Assembly: GCF_023734775.1 (NCBI RefSeq)
Contig: NZ_AP025732.1
Location: forward strand, 6,694,501 to 6,758,500
Length of the DNA: 64,000 bases
Direction of reading: 5' to 3'
From: Nostoc cf. commune SO-36
GTDB lineage: Bacteria; Cyanobacteriota; Cyanobacteriia; Cyanobacteriales; Nostocaceae
Numbering within the stretch: position 1 is the stretch's first letter; each line of letters begins with the position of its first letter. Of the stretch, positions 1 through 9,691 are shown piece after piece. The position numbers and the translations under genes were made by a program. The notes beneath the pieces were generated by a model that had not been told where the DNA came from, ran no database searches, and worked only from the letters and a program-made list of their open reading frames with translations.

Positions 1-1
1 T

Positions 2-64
2 GAAGTACTCCGTCGGGCTGAAAAGGATCCGCATAAGCGTCCTGGGATTCATGTTGGGGGTTGA
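2..64 (+). CDS. possible C-terminal end of a gene entering from the left edge
   Basis: An open frame runs from the window edge to a TGA at 62-64 and encodes about 20 residues (including RRAEKDPHKRPG). It is followed at once by the G-rich tandem repeats typical of gaps between genes, which suits a gene end. The opposite strand is also open here but shows no start codon. The fragment is too short to name a family. Low confidence. Confidence 0.3.
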   Translation, partial: EVLRRAEKDPHKRPGIHVGG

Positions 65-65
65 G

Positions 66-125
66 ATAGAGGCAAGGGGGCAGGGAGTAGGGGAGCAGGG
101 GAGGCAGGGGAGGCAGGGGAGGCAG
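66..125. repeat. G-rich short tandem repeats
   Basis: Imperfect repeats of GGGGAGGCA and GGGGAGCA fill this stretch. This is the usual Nostoc-type low-complexity spacer. No gene is seen here. Confidence 0.6.
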
Positions 126-152
126 AAGGAGAATGACAAATGACAAAGGTGA

Positions 153-190
153 GCATCTTGCCCGCCCATAGTCAAAGGCGGGCAAGATGC
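153..190. repeat. 14-bp perfect inverted repeat (hairpin)
   Basis: GCATCTTGCCCGCC at 153-166 is the exact reverse complement of 177-190, with a 10-base loop. No T run follows on either strand, so it looks more like a dispersed palindromic repeat than an intrinsic terminator. It lies in the gap before the hybrid kinase gene. Confidence 0.7.
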
Positions 191-397
191 CCATCCCACA
201 AAAATAGTAAAATCATCCCGCAAACATGCAAGGCCTATTTTTTGCAAGTTTCATCATCAAACTTTTCCCAAGGTACAAAATAGGGATGTGGTAAAATCCT
301 GACGTAGATCATGATTCTAGGAGTATTCATAAAATAGATTTCTCTGTGATAACCTGCCAAATGTGGGGCTTAACTCTATCCCCTCCATTAATTCACG

Positions 398-3300
398 ATG
401 TCTCAGCAACAGCGCACCCTTTTAATTGTCGATGATTCCCCAGAAGATCGAGAACTCTATCGGCGGTATTTGCGGCGCGATCGCGAATATTCTTATACAA
501 TCTTTGAAGCAACCCTGGGACGTCAAGGACTAGAACTTTGGCAGCAACATCAGCCTGATGTTATTTTACTTGATTACCGACTCCCCGATCTCGACGGGCT
601 GGAATTTCTCGCACAATTGCAACCCCTAAGCCAAGGGATATGCCTACCTGTAATTGTTGTAACGGGGCAGGGCAATGAGGCGATCGCAGTTCAGGCGATG
701 AAAGCGGGCGCACAAGATTATCTTGTCAAAGAGCAAATTAGCCCAGAAGGGCTGCAAATAGCAGTCAATGGGGCAATTGAAACAGCGCGGCTACGCACCC
801 AACTACAACAACGTATTGAAAGAGATTCCGTAATCTCATATATTACTCAGCAAATTCATCAATCGCTGAATTTGGATGAAATTCTCCAGACAACCGTAGC
901 TGAAGTCCGGCGGTTTCTCCACACCGATCGCGTTCTGGTTTTTCAGTTAAAACCTGACGGGGATGGCACAGTAATCGCAGAATCAGTTGGGGCACAGTGG
1001 CGATCGCTGCTCTCATCTACTATCTATGATCCCTGCCTCGCTGAGAACTATCTGGCATGGAATCCACTGGAAACTGTCACCTACGATCCCGCCTTTGTTG
1101 AGAATTATATCCAACGCTATCGTCAGGGTTACGTAACGGCAATATTTGACATTCAGGATAGCAGTATCGATCCCTGTCATGTTGAATTGTTGGCTCAGTT
1201 TCAAGTAAAAGCTAATCTGGTAGTGCCGATTATTTACGATAACCACTTTTGGGGATTGCTAATTGCTCATAACTGTGAAACTCCTCGAAGGTGGCAACCC
1301 TTAGAGATTGACTTGCTCAAAGAACTAGCGATTCAAGTTAGCATTGCAATTCGCCAAGCGGAACTTTATCAGCAGGCACAGAATGAACTGACCGAGCGCA
1401 GACGGGTAGAAGCAGAATTACGGGAGAGTGAAGAACGTTTCCGGCAGATCGCAGAAAATATTGATGTAGTATTCTGGCTCAGAGAAGCGTCGGAAAATCG
1501 AGTCAGCTATGTCAGTCCTGCATACAAACACTTATGGGGATTGAACCCAGAGGAATTGTATCAAGGACAACAATCATGGATTGATCGTATTCACCCAGAA
1601 GATCGAGAATTGACAGACAGAGCGTTTCATGAAAAAGCTGTCGTCGGTCAATTTGATGAGGAATATCGGATTATTTTAGCCGATGGTAGTATTCGTTGGG
1701 TTCACGATCGCTGCTTTCCCCTGCGAGATGAAACAGGAGAGATTTATCGATTTGCTGGGATTGCCGAAGACATTAGCGAACGCAAACAGGCAGAGCAAGC
1801 TTTGCGAAACAGTGAAGAACGCCTGCAAATGGCTCTGGAAGGTTCTGGTGGCGGTCTATGGGATTGGAACATTATTACTAATGAAGATTATTTAAGTCCC
1901 AGATGGCTGGAAATGCTCGGATATGAAAAAGGAGAGTTACCGGATGACTTTAGCGGTTGGGAGCGACTAATTCATCCTGACGATAAAGTTTGGGTGATGG
2001 AACGGTTGAATGCCCATCTTCAGGACGATTCGGTGTCTTACAAATTTGAATATCAGATGTTAACCAAGTCTGGGGAGTGGAAATGGATTGCCAACCACGG
2101 AAAAGTAGTTTCGCGCGATCAACAGGGAAATCCCCTGCGAATGGCAGGTATTCATCATGATGTCACAGATCGCAAACAGGCAGAGCTTGCTTTGCGCCAG
2201 AGTGAAGAATTTAAAAACCGCATTTTAGATAGCAGTTCTGACTGCATCAAGGTATTAAGCCTAGAGGGGCGGCTCCTGTACATGAATACAGGTGGAATGT
2301 GTTTGATGGAAATTGACGACTTAGATTCCTATCTCAATACTGAATGGCTCTGTTTTTGGGAAAACAGCGATCGGCAACAGGCAGAACAGGCACTCGCTGC
2401 CGCTCAAATCGGCGAAATCAGCATTTTTTGCGGATACTGCCCAACCGTAAAAGGTACTCCCAAATGGTGGGAAGTGGTCGTTAGCCCGATTTTGGATGCT
2501 TCCGGGGAGATGGAACGAATCTTGTTGATTTCACGAGACATCACCGATCGCAAACAGGTAGAGAAGGCATTACGCCAAAGCGAGGAACGCTATCGCTGCT
2601 TGGCAGAATTAATCCCACAATTAGTGTGGACAGCCAACCCGGAAGGAGCGTTACTCGATGCCAATCAACGTTGGTTGGAATACACAGGGTTAACGCCAGA
2701 ACAAGCCCAGACAAGGGGTTGGAAAGAGATTGTCCATCCAGACGATGTACTTATTATGGCTCAACAGTGGAGCGAGGCAGTACAACACAGTACTTCTTAT
2801 CAAGCCCAAGGTCGAATGCGGCGGGCAGATGGTGTATATCGCTGGCATCTACACCAAGCAATTCCCCAAAAAGATCAGCAAGGTCAAATTGTCAAATGGT
2901 TTGGCAGTGCAACTGATATCGAAGCGCAAAAACAACTGGAGGCTGAACGCGATCGCTTATTCCAGTTAGAGCAAGCAGCCAGAGCAGAAGCAGAACGCGC
3001 CAATCGGATCAAAGATGAGTTTCTTGCCATTCTCTCCCACGAATTGCGATCGCCTCTCAACCCGATTCTCGGCTGGACAAAACTGCTGCAAACCCGCAAA
3101 TTCAATGAAACCAAAACAGCCGAAGCCTTAGCCATCATCGAACGCAACGCGAAATTGCAAACTCAACTGATTGATGACTTGCTCGATGTGGCCAAAATTC
3201 TGCGGGGTAAACTCAGCATCAATGCCGCTCCTGTAAATCTGGCATTTGTGATTGAATCTGCAATTGACACAGTAAGTACAACGGCTGTTGCTAAATCAAT

Positions 3301-4123
3301 TCTGTTGCATCCGGTACTGCGAATATTGGGACAAGTCTCTGGAGATTCTAACCGCCTTGCAACAGATCGTTTGGAATTTACTTTCCAACGCTATCAAGTT
3401 TACTCCCAAAGGGGGACGGGTAGAAATTCGATTAGAGCGAGTTGGGGATCAGGCACAAATTATCGTCAGTGACACTGGCAAAGGTATTAACCCTGACTTT
3501 CTCCCCTATATGTTTGAATCATTTCGTCAGGAAGATGTTTCAGTTACTCGCAAGTTTGGCGGATTAGGATTAGGGTTAGCGATCGTCCGCCAGTTGGTTG
3601 AGGCTCACGGGGGGGCTATCACAGCTAATAGTCCTGGCGAAGGGTTGGGGGCTACTTTTACAGTCCAGTTGCACTGCTGAATGTTCAATCGGAAATCAAG
3701 CAGACAAATGAGTTGTCACAACAAGCACTCAAACTCACGGGGATTCGAGTTCTTACAGTTGATGATGATGCCGATGCCCGTGAGCTATTAACAGTATTAC
3801 TTACTGAATACGGAGCTACAGTCTTGACTGTTACTTCTGCGGCAGAAGTTTTAGCAAACCTAGAGTCCTTTCAACCCGATGTCTTAGTGAGTGATATTGG
3901 AATGCCCGAAGTTGATGGTTATACTCTGATCCAACAAATCCGCGCTTTAACTGCTGAAAAAGGCGGACAGATTCCCGCGATCGCTTTGACTGCTTATGCC
4001 AGAGTTGATGATTACGAGCAAGCCATTACCTGTGGCTATCAACGGCACGTTACCAAGCCCCTTAATCCAGAAGAGTTAGTTCAAGCTGTGGTGGCACTGG
4101 CACACAATAGACTTCTTGCATAA
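398..4123 (+). CDS. hybrid sensor histidine kinase, REC-GAF-PASx4-HisKA-HATPase-REC (two compensating frameshifts)
   Basis: A soluble multi-sensor kinase for phosphorelay signalling; no membrane segment is seen. The order is a receiver domain (residues 8-130, phospho-acceptor Asp59 in [12 protein letters not shown]), a GAF domain (about 150-330), four PAS/PAC units (about 345-860, each ending in a DITDRKQ-type motif), HisKA (His881 in [12 protein letters not shown]), HATPase with DTGKG and [12 protein letters not shown], and a C-terminal receiver ([22 protein letters not shown]). One extra base near 3357 shifts the HATPase into another frame, and one missing base near 3672 restores the frame for the last receiver. 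Corrected length is about 1241 residues. The ligand sensed is unknown. Domain calls are firm; whether the gene is truly broken is not. Confidence 0.85.
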
Positions 4124-4299
4124 GTCGGGGAAAGGGGAAATTAAAAACCCTTAACCCTTACCCTTCCCCAAAACCAAACTTTGAGTTCAAAATGCAAAAC
4201 CCCAGTAGTACTGGAACAGTCTTACTACCTCTCTACATTGTTTTTTGATGCTACGTCTCTGTAGACATCGCTCAATTTTAAACATTAGTTGTCAAAATT

Positions 4300-4530
4300 T
4301 GAACGTTTGTTGCTAATGTTCTTCCATATATAAGAAAGGCTTAAGTATTTGCTGCAAATGTATACTTAGTTGCTGCAAATGCTTAATACTTTGCAACAAA
4401 TGCTCTTCCATGTATAAGAAAGGCTTAAGTATTTGCAGCAAATGTATAATTAATTGCTGCAAATGCTTAATGCTTTGCAGCTAATGCTCTTCCATGTATA
4501 AGAAACGTTTAAGCATTTGTAACAATCATT
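4300..4530. repeat. 84-bp tandem repeat array, about 2.5 copies
   Basis: CTTCCATGTATAAGAAA-type units begin at 4321, 4405 and 4489, an exact 84-base period, with a partial copy before the first. Each unit holds about three shorter sub-repeats around the near-palindrome ATTTGCTGCAAAT. The rest of the gap 4124-5010 shows no gene. Confidence 0.8.
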
Positions 4531-4572
4531 GTAATGAACTTATAAATCTATTTATTACCGGAAATTTAACTA

Positions 4573-4730
4573 AGACTTACGCACTCAGATCCCCCAACCC
4601 CATTAAAAAAAGGGCTTTAGAGGATGTTTGAAAAGTACTATTGTCGGTATCAAAAATTTTAGATCCCCCTAAATCCCCCTTAAAAAGGGGGACTTTGACT
4701 CCGGTTCCCCCCTTTTTTAAGGCTACCGTG
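4573..4730. repeat. C-run/G-run dispersed repeat with hairpins
   Basis: GATCCCCC motifs alternate with AAAAAGGGGG and TTCCCCCC runs that can pair (CCCCCTTAAAAAGGGGG at about 4675-4691). This resembles common Nostoc dispersed repeats between genes. No coding potential was seen from here to 5010. Confidence 0.5.
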
Positions 4731-5022
4731 TACACACAAGTCGAAAAAAGCTCGATTTTTCCATTCTTCTCTTGTTCTCATGTTCTGCATAGGAATGGCT
4801 TACCAGAGGCTAAAGATTGAGTCAGAGGCTCAATGAATGTATTCCCAGGCTTTGCTTGAGAACGAAGTACCTACAAGCGGAAAATCTAGTACTATGGGAG
4901 CAAAGCCTTCCCGGACGATGAGCTTAAAATAGGAAAGCGGTAAACTCAAAAGATAAGAAAATAGCAACTCCTCTTGCTATCAGTTAAGCTCAACTTTCGC
5001 TTCCCAATACTTGGGAAATTAT

Positions 5023-6063
5023 ATGCTACAGCTTGTATTGATTGTGTTTGTTGTTCTTTTAGGTTCAGCGCTTTGTTCTAGTGTAGAAACGGCCCTGTTC
5101 TCTGTTTCGACCCTAAGAGTCAGACAATTAGCACAATCAAATAACCGTTCAGTAGTAACACTTTTAGCGATTCGTGAAAACATGAATCGACCTATTGCGG
5201 CTATTGTAATCCTCAACAATACTTTCAATATCATTGGCAGTATTCTCACAGGTAGTGTTGCTACTCAAGTATTAGGAGATCAATGGCTTGGTGTATTTTC
5301 AGGAGTATTAACATTCTTGATTATCATCTTTGGTGAAATCATCCCCAAGACAATTGGAGAACGTTATTCTGAGCAAATTGCCATACTTGCGGCTTTACCT
5401 GTGGCTGGACTTGCTATTGCTTTCACTCCCTTAGTTTGGGTTCTAGAGAATGTTACTGCACCTTTTTCTAAAGGGCAAAAACGACCGACCACCAATGAGG
5501 CTGAAATAAAGCTGTTGGCGAAGATTGGGCATCAAGAGGGAATTATCGAAAGTGAGGAAGCAGAAATGATTCAGCGGGTGTTCAGATTAAATGATGTGAC
5601 TGCATCTGATTTAATGACACCCCGAATCATGCTGACATATATCTACGGAGATATGACTCTTACTGAAGCGAAAGCCAACATTATTGCGTCCCAACACAAC
5701 CGAATTATTGTAATAGATGGATCTCTTGATGAAGTCATTGGATATGCTTTAAAACAGAATTTACTGACAGCGATGGTTGAAGGAAGTAACAATCAAAAAA
5801 TTGCTAGTCTGACTCGAAAAGTGAACTTTGTCCCTGAGATAATTAGGGCAGATAAACTGTTGAAAAACTTCATAGAAGCTCGTGAACATCTTGCAGTAGT
5901 GGTGGACGAATATGGAAGCATCGCTGGTGTTATCACTTTGGAAGATGTGCTTGAGGTGATAACTGGTGAAATTGTAGATGAAACTGATAGAACTGTTGAC
6001 TTGCAAGAAATTGCCCGCAAGAAGCGAGAAAAAATGTTGCAGTCTATGAATGTTAACAATTAA
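5023..6063 (+). CDS. CNNM (DUF21)/CBS-domain membrane protein, CorC/HlyC-type
   Basis: A membrane protein of the CNNM family, linked in other organisms to magnesium or cobalt homeostasis. Residues 1-140 form the DUF21 region with about four hydrophobic segments (LVLIVFVVLLGSALCSSVET; LIIIFGEIIPKTIGE). Two CBS domains follow at about 190-320 (VTASDLMTPRIML; VVVDEYGSIAGVITLEDVLE). The common C-terminal CorC/HlyC transport-associated domain is absent: the protein ends about 25 residues after the second CBS domain. ATG at 5023 is preferred; an in-frame TTG at 5011 would add four residues. No strong ribosome site is seen for either. It stands alone. Confidence 0.82.
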   Translation: MLQLVLIVFVVLLGSALCSSVETALFSVSTLRVRQLAQSNNRSVVTLLAIRENMNRPIAAIVILNNTFNIIGSILTGSVATQVLGDQWLGVFSGVLTFLIIIFGEIIPKTIGERYSEQIAILAALPVAGLAIAFTPLVWVLENVTAPFSKGQKRPTTNEAEIKLLAKIGHQEGIIESEEAEMIQRVFRLNDVTASDLMTPRIMLTYIYGDMTLTEAKANIIASQHNRIIVIDGSLDEVIGYALKQNLLTAMVEGSNNQKIASLTRKVNFVPEIIRADKLLKNFIEAREHLAVVVDEYGSIAGVITLEDVLEVITGEIVDETDRTVDLQEIARKKREKMLQSMNVNN

Positions 6064-6121
6064 CCTTATAGCGGTTCTCGACAGGCGTGGGCTAGGGGGG
6101 ATCTAGGCTTCATCTAGATTT

Positions 6122-6166
6122 GTAGGGGCGCAAGACCTTGCACCCCTACTACATCATGTTTTTTTT
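6122..6166 (+). terminator. hairpin with a downstream T run
   Basis: GTAGGGG...GCAAG at 6122-6134 pairs with CTTGC...CCCCTAC ending at 6149. A run of eight T lies about ten bases further on. It may end transcription of the CNNM gene. The same stem resembles a dispersed Nostoc repeat, so a terminator role is uncertain. Confidence 0.4.
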
Positions 6167-6225
6167 AGATAAGTGCAAAAAGGACATAAACTTTTTGATG
6201 GAAAACGAAGCATTAAAAAGTGGTT

Positions 6226-6985
6226 ATGGCTAAATTTCTTTTTGTAACCGACCTAGATGATACCCTCGTACATCGCACCGTGGGCGATGATAGCGCTTTG
6301 CCAGAACTCAATCAACTGCTGAGTCAACATCGGCAAGAATATGGTACAAAAATTGTTTATTCTACCGGTGCGATCGCCTGTACTTTATAAAGAACTCCAA
6401 ACTCAAAAAAATCTTTTGCAACCAGATGCCGTTGTCTTGTCTGTTGGTACAGAAATTTACCTTGATGGTACTGATACTGCTGACTCAGATTGGTCAGAAA
6501 TCCTCTCTCCGGGATGGGATCGGGAAGCTGTATTATCTATTACTAAAAAATACCGTGGGTTAGTTCGGCAACCAGATTCAGAGCAGCGTCCCTTCAAAGT
6601 GAGTTTTTTTTTAGAACAAGAAACCTCTGTAAACCTTCTCTCACAACTTGAAGCAGAGTTGCAGAAATCTAAATTAAATGTAAAGTTAATCTACAGTAGC
6701 GGAATAGACCTTGACATTGTACCCCATAGCAGCGATAAAGGTCAGGCAATGCAGTTTTTACGCCAGAAGTGGAAATTTGCAGCAGAACAAACAGTTGTCT
6801 GTGGTGATTCAGGTAATGATATTGCTTTATTTGCTGTAGGCAACGAACGGGGAATCATTGTGGGGAATGCCCGAAAAGAGTTACTCCAATGGCACAATGA
6901 GCATCCCGCCGAACACCGCTACCTGGCTTCATGTTTTTGTGCAGGTGGAATTATTGAAGGCTTACATTATTTTGGTCTCTTGTAA
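6226..6985 (+). CDS. spp: sucrose-phosphate phosphatase (frameshifted)
   Basis: Catalyses the last step of sucrose synthesis, sucrose-6-phosphate to sucrose plus phosphate. The start at 6226 opens with the HAD motif VTDLDDTLV (catalytic Asp9 and Asp11). The late motif [12 protein letters not shown] supplies the metal-binding acidic residues. One extra base near 6370 breaks the frame between STG and RSPVLYKEL. Removing it gives a 252-residue protein, normal for cyanobacterial SPP. The extra base sits inside a perfect HIP1 octamer, GCGATCGC. The stop overlaps the ruvA start by one base, so the two are probably co-transcribed. A second in-frame ATG at 6341 lies after the first catalytic motif and cannot be the true start. 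Confidence 0.85.
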
Positions 6986-7618
6986 TGATTAGTTATTTAA
7001 AAGGTATAGTCGCTGGTATCCAAACAATTGGCGCTAGTCGCGTGATTCTGACTCTGGAAGTGAATGGCTTGGGGTATGATTTGCAAGTTCCCCAACGCCT
7101 AGCAAACCATTTACCAGAATCGGGAGGAGTAACACAAATTTTTACTCATCTGCAAATTCGCGAAGAAGTGCCCTTTCTTTATGGCTTTGCTTCACCAGCC
7201 GAACGCGATTTATTTCGCCACTTGCTGACTGTCACAGGTATTGGTGCAGCCTTAGCGATCGCACTCCTAGACACTCTGGAACTACCAGAGTTAGTCCAAG
7301 CAATTATCGCTGGCAACACACAAATGTTAATTCAGGCTCCCGGTGTCGGCAAAAAAATCGCTGAACGCATCTGTTTGGAACTCAAAAGCAAATTGGTCGA
7401 GTGGCGCAAATCAGCCGGGTTCTTCGTCGCCACAGGCGGCCCAGCACCAGGAATTCTCGAAGAAGTGCAAATGACCCTCTTTGCCTTGGGATACACTGCC
7501 CATGAGGTCAGTCACGCCTTATCATGTGGTCAGCGAAGACATCGGACTACCCAAAGATGCCTATGTCGAAGATTGGATTAAACAAGCGATCGCTCATCTC
7601 AGTAGCGAACAAGTTTAA
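6985..7618 (+). CDS. ruvA: Holliday junction branch migration protein RuvA (frameshifted near 3' end)
   Basis: RuvA tetramers bind Holliday junctions and load the RuvB motor during recombination and repair. The N-terminal OB-fold domain (about 1-65: [13 protein letters not shown]) is followed by the helix-hairpin-helix region ([37 protein letters not shown]). The C-terminal RuvB-binding domain ([13 protein letters not shown]) is cut by one extra base near 7522. Past it, the other frame reads [20 protein letters not shown] and stops at 7618, giving a 210-residue protein of normal length. Without correction the protein would end in about 20 unrelated residues at 7581. It overlaps spp by one base. 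Confidence 0.88.
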
Positions 7619-7627
7619 TTGTCATTG

Positions 7628-7734
7628 GGCATGGCGCATGGCGCATGGCGCATGGGTTATTCTCTTTGCCCCCTCATCCTTTTACATCCCCCTCATCTAC
7701 TCAATGCCCAATGCCCAATGCCCAATGCCCAATG
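7628..7734. repeat. two heptanucleotide repeat tracts before bioF
   Basis: GGCGCAT is repeated four times at 7628-7654, and CCCAATG about four times at 7702-7734. The second tract runs into the bioF start codon, so the ATG of bioF is part of the last repeat unit. Confidence 0.75.
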
Positions 7735-8895
7735 ACTGATCCTTATGCTTGGCTAGAACAGTCCTTAGCAACAATTCATCGGGCAGACTGGTATCGTTCG
7801 GTACAACCTATCAATGGTCGTCCGGGTGCAACGGTGGTTTTAGCTGGGCAAGAGGTAATTAATTTTGCCAGCAATGACTATTTAGGGCTTGCGGGAGATC
7901 AGCGATTAATTGCGGCGGCGATCGCTGCGATCGCTGAATTTGGCACTGGTAGCACTGGTTCTAGATTACTCAGTGGGCATCGGGGATTACACAGGGAATT
8001 AGAGGAGGCGATCGCATCTACCAAACAAACAGAAGATGCCTTGGTATTTAGTTCCGGGTATCTAGCCAATTTGGGGGCAATTACCGCTCTTGTTGGTAAG
8101 CGTGATTTAATTTTCTCTGACCAATACAATCATTCCAGTCTGAAAAATGGGGCGATTCTTAGCGGTGCAGCATTTGTAGAATACCCACACTGTGATATTG
8201 CAGTATTAAAAACTCAGTTGAGTCAACAGCGACAAAACTACCGACGCTGTTTGATTCTTACTGATAGCGTCTTCAGCATGGATGGCGATTTATGTCCGTT
8301 GCCAGCACTGTTGGATCTCGCTGATGAATTTAACTGTATGCTGCTAGTCGATGAAGCTCATGCCACTGGAGTACTAGGAAAAACTGGCGCTGGATGTGTT
8401 GAACATTTTGGATGTACAGGAAAGCAATTAATTCAAGTTGGAACCTTGAGTAAAGCTTTGGGTAGTTTAGGTGGGTATGTGGCAGCAAGTAGCGCTCTAA
8501 TTGACTTCTTGCGGAACCGCGCACCCACTTGGATTTACACCACTGGGCTTTCACCAGCAGACACAGCCGCAGCCTTAGCAGCAATCAAAATAGTGCAACA
8601 AGAACCACAACGCCGTGCTAATTTGTGGCAAAATGTACGTTACTTAAAAAATTTGCTCCAGCAACAGTTACCTAATTTAAAATTACTGCCTTCAGAATCA
8701 CCTATACTATGTTTTCAATTGCCAAGTGCTACAGATGCCCTCAAAGCTGGAAAACAGCTAAGAAATGCCGGCATTTTTGCCCCAGCAATTCGTCCTCCCA
8801 CAGTACCCACAAGTCGGATTAGAATATCTTTGATGGCAACTCATGAAGCAGTGCAGATTGAGAAATTAGTAGCAGTGCTGAAAGATATCTGTTAA
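7732..8895 (+). CDS. bioF: 8-amino-7-oxononanoate synthase (biotin synthesis)
   Basis: A PLP enzyme of the alpha-oxoamine synthase family that joins pimeloyl-ACP or -CoA with alanine. Its 387 residues match the family. Visible motifs are [13 protein letters not shown] near the N-terminus, [11 protein letters not shown], the cofactor region [13 protein letters not shown], and the PLP lysine in [13 protein letters not shown]. The frame stays open upstream through low-complexity repeat sequence, so the start was set at [10 protein letters not shown] (7732), where homology-like sequence begins. Related 2-amino-3-ketobutyrate ligases share the fold; BioF is the better fit by length and motifs. No other biotin gene is nearby. 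Confidence 0.85.
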   Translation: MTDPYAWLEQSLATIHRADWYRSVQPINGRPGATVVLAGQEVINFASNDYLGLAGDQRLIAAAIAAIAEFGTGSTGSRLLSGHRGLHRELEEAIASTKQTEDALVFSSGYLANLGAITALVGKRDLIFSDQYNHSSLKNGAILSGAAFVEYPHCDIAVLKTQLSQQRQNYRRCLILTDSVFSMDGDLCPLPALLDLADEFNCMLLVDEAHATGVLGKTGAGCVEHFGCTGKQLIQVGTLSKALGSLGGYVAASSALIDFLRNRAPTWIYTTGLSPADTAAALAAIKIVQQEPQRRANLWQNVRYLKNLLQQQLPNLKLLPSESPILCFQLPSATDALKAGKQLRNAGIFAPAIRPPTVPTSRIRISLMATHEAVQIEKLVAVLKDIC

Positions 8896-9083
8896 CTCGT
8901 GAAACAATTTTAGTTAGATTTACCCCAGCGTTAAAAGTCTGTCCTCTGAGGATGGCGGGGATATTGAGTGAAAATCCAGGCTTTGAGTATTTGCAAGAAT
9001 GCTAACGTCTCGACCAATACATTAGGGACTTCCAATTAAAAATAATAATCAATCGCTGTGTAATACCAATTCACGAAAAGCCT

Positions 9084-9366
9084 GATACACATAGATTTAT
9101 CGTAGGGGCATGGCATTGCCCATTGGTGTCAACTTAAGCTAAAAATAGCTTCTCGCTTTGCCTCCACACCCGCCTTGGAATCAATTCCAAGGCTAATAGT
9201 TAAAGTCTACTAAAGTAGACTCAAGATTTTTCGGATTATTTAGTCATCTTCAGATGACTTTCGCTATTAGCAAGGAACTTCAGTTCCTTGCGAGACATAG
9301 CTTTTACGTTAAGTTGACACCTATGGGCAAAGACAAGCCCTTACCAGCGTATTTGTATCATTATTA
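9084..9366. mobile_element. MITE-like nested palindromic element
   Basis: Imperfect terminal inverted repeats (about 60 bases; perfect core GGTGTCAACTTAA at 9125-9137 against 9309-9321) enclose four perfect hairpins: 9173-9192 (CCTTGGAAT stem), 9204-9221 (AGTCTACT stem), 9242-9259 (AGTCATCT stem) and 9271-9290 (CAAGGAACT stem). No protein is encoded. The gap 8896-9691 holds this element and the palindrome at 9415, and no gene. Confidence 0.65.
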
Positions 9367-9414
9367 AAGTTAAATGGTATAAGTAAATGGGCGTAAATAA
9401 ATATAATATGTTCC

Positions 9415-9479
9415 GTCATTGCGAGTGAAGCGAAGCAATCCCAGAGACTTTGCGATTGCTTCGCTTCACTCGCAATGAC
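9415..9479. repeat. 26-bp perfect palindromic repeat
   Basis: The arm 9415-9440 (begins GTCATTGCGAGTGAAG) is the exact reverse complement of 9454-9479, with a 13-base spacer. A diverged copy lies at 55382-55459, which makes this a dispersed family. No T run follows. Confidence 0.8.
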
Positions 9480-9691
9480 ATCTTAATATTTAACAAACTT
9501 TGGGGGTTTAAGTCCCCAGCAAGACAGGCAGCCCGTTTTGTGTCGGAGTATAAATCCCCGTCACAAAACTTAATTGCGAATTGCGAATTGTTTTAATCAT
9601 GCCTACTTACTTAGGCAGGGGAGCAGGGGAAAAAGAAAAATATCATTTGAATAAACTTAAGCGTAAGCTAAAAATAAAAGACTTGGGTGCT

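Noticed and set aside
1..60. Minus-strand coding reading at the left edge (HESQDAYADPFQPDGVL)
   Set aside because: No start codon is found before the frame runs into the G-rich repeats; the plus-strand reading has a proper stop.
4300..4530. Possible CRISPR array
   Set aside because: The period is 84 bases with similar sequence throughout the unit; there are no unique spacers between short identical repeats and no cas genes.
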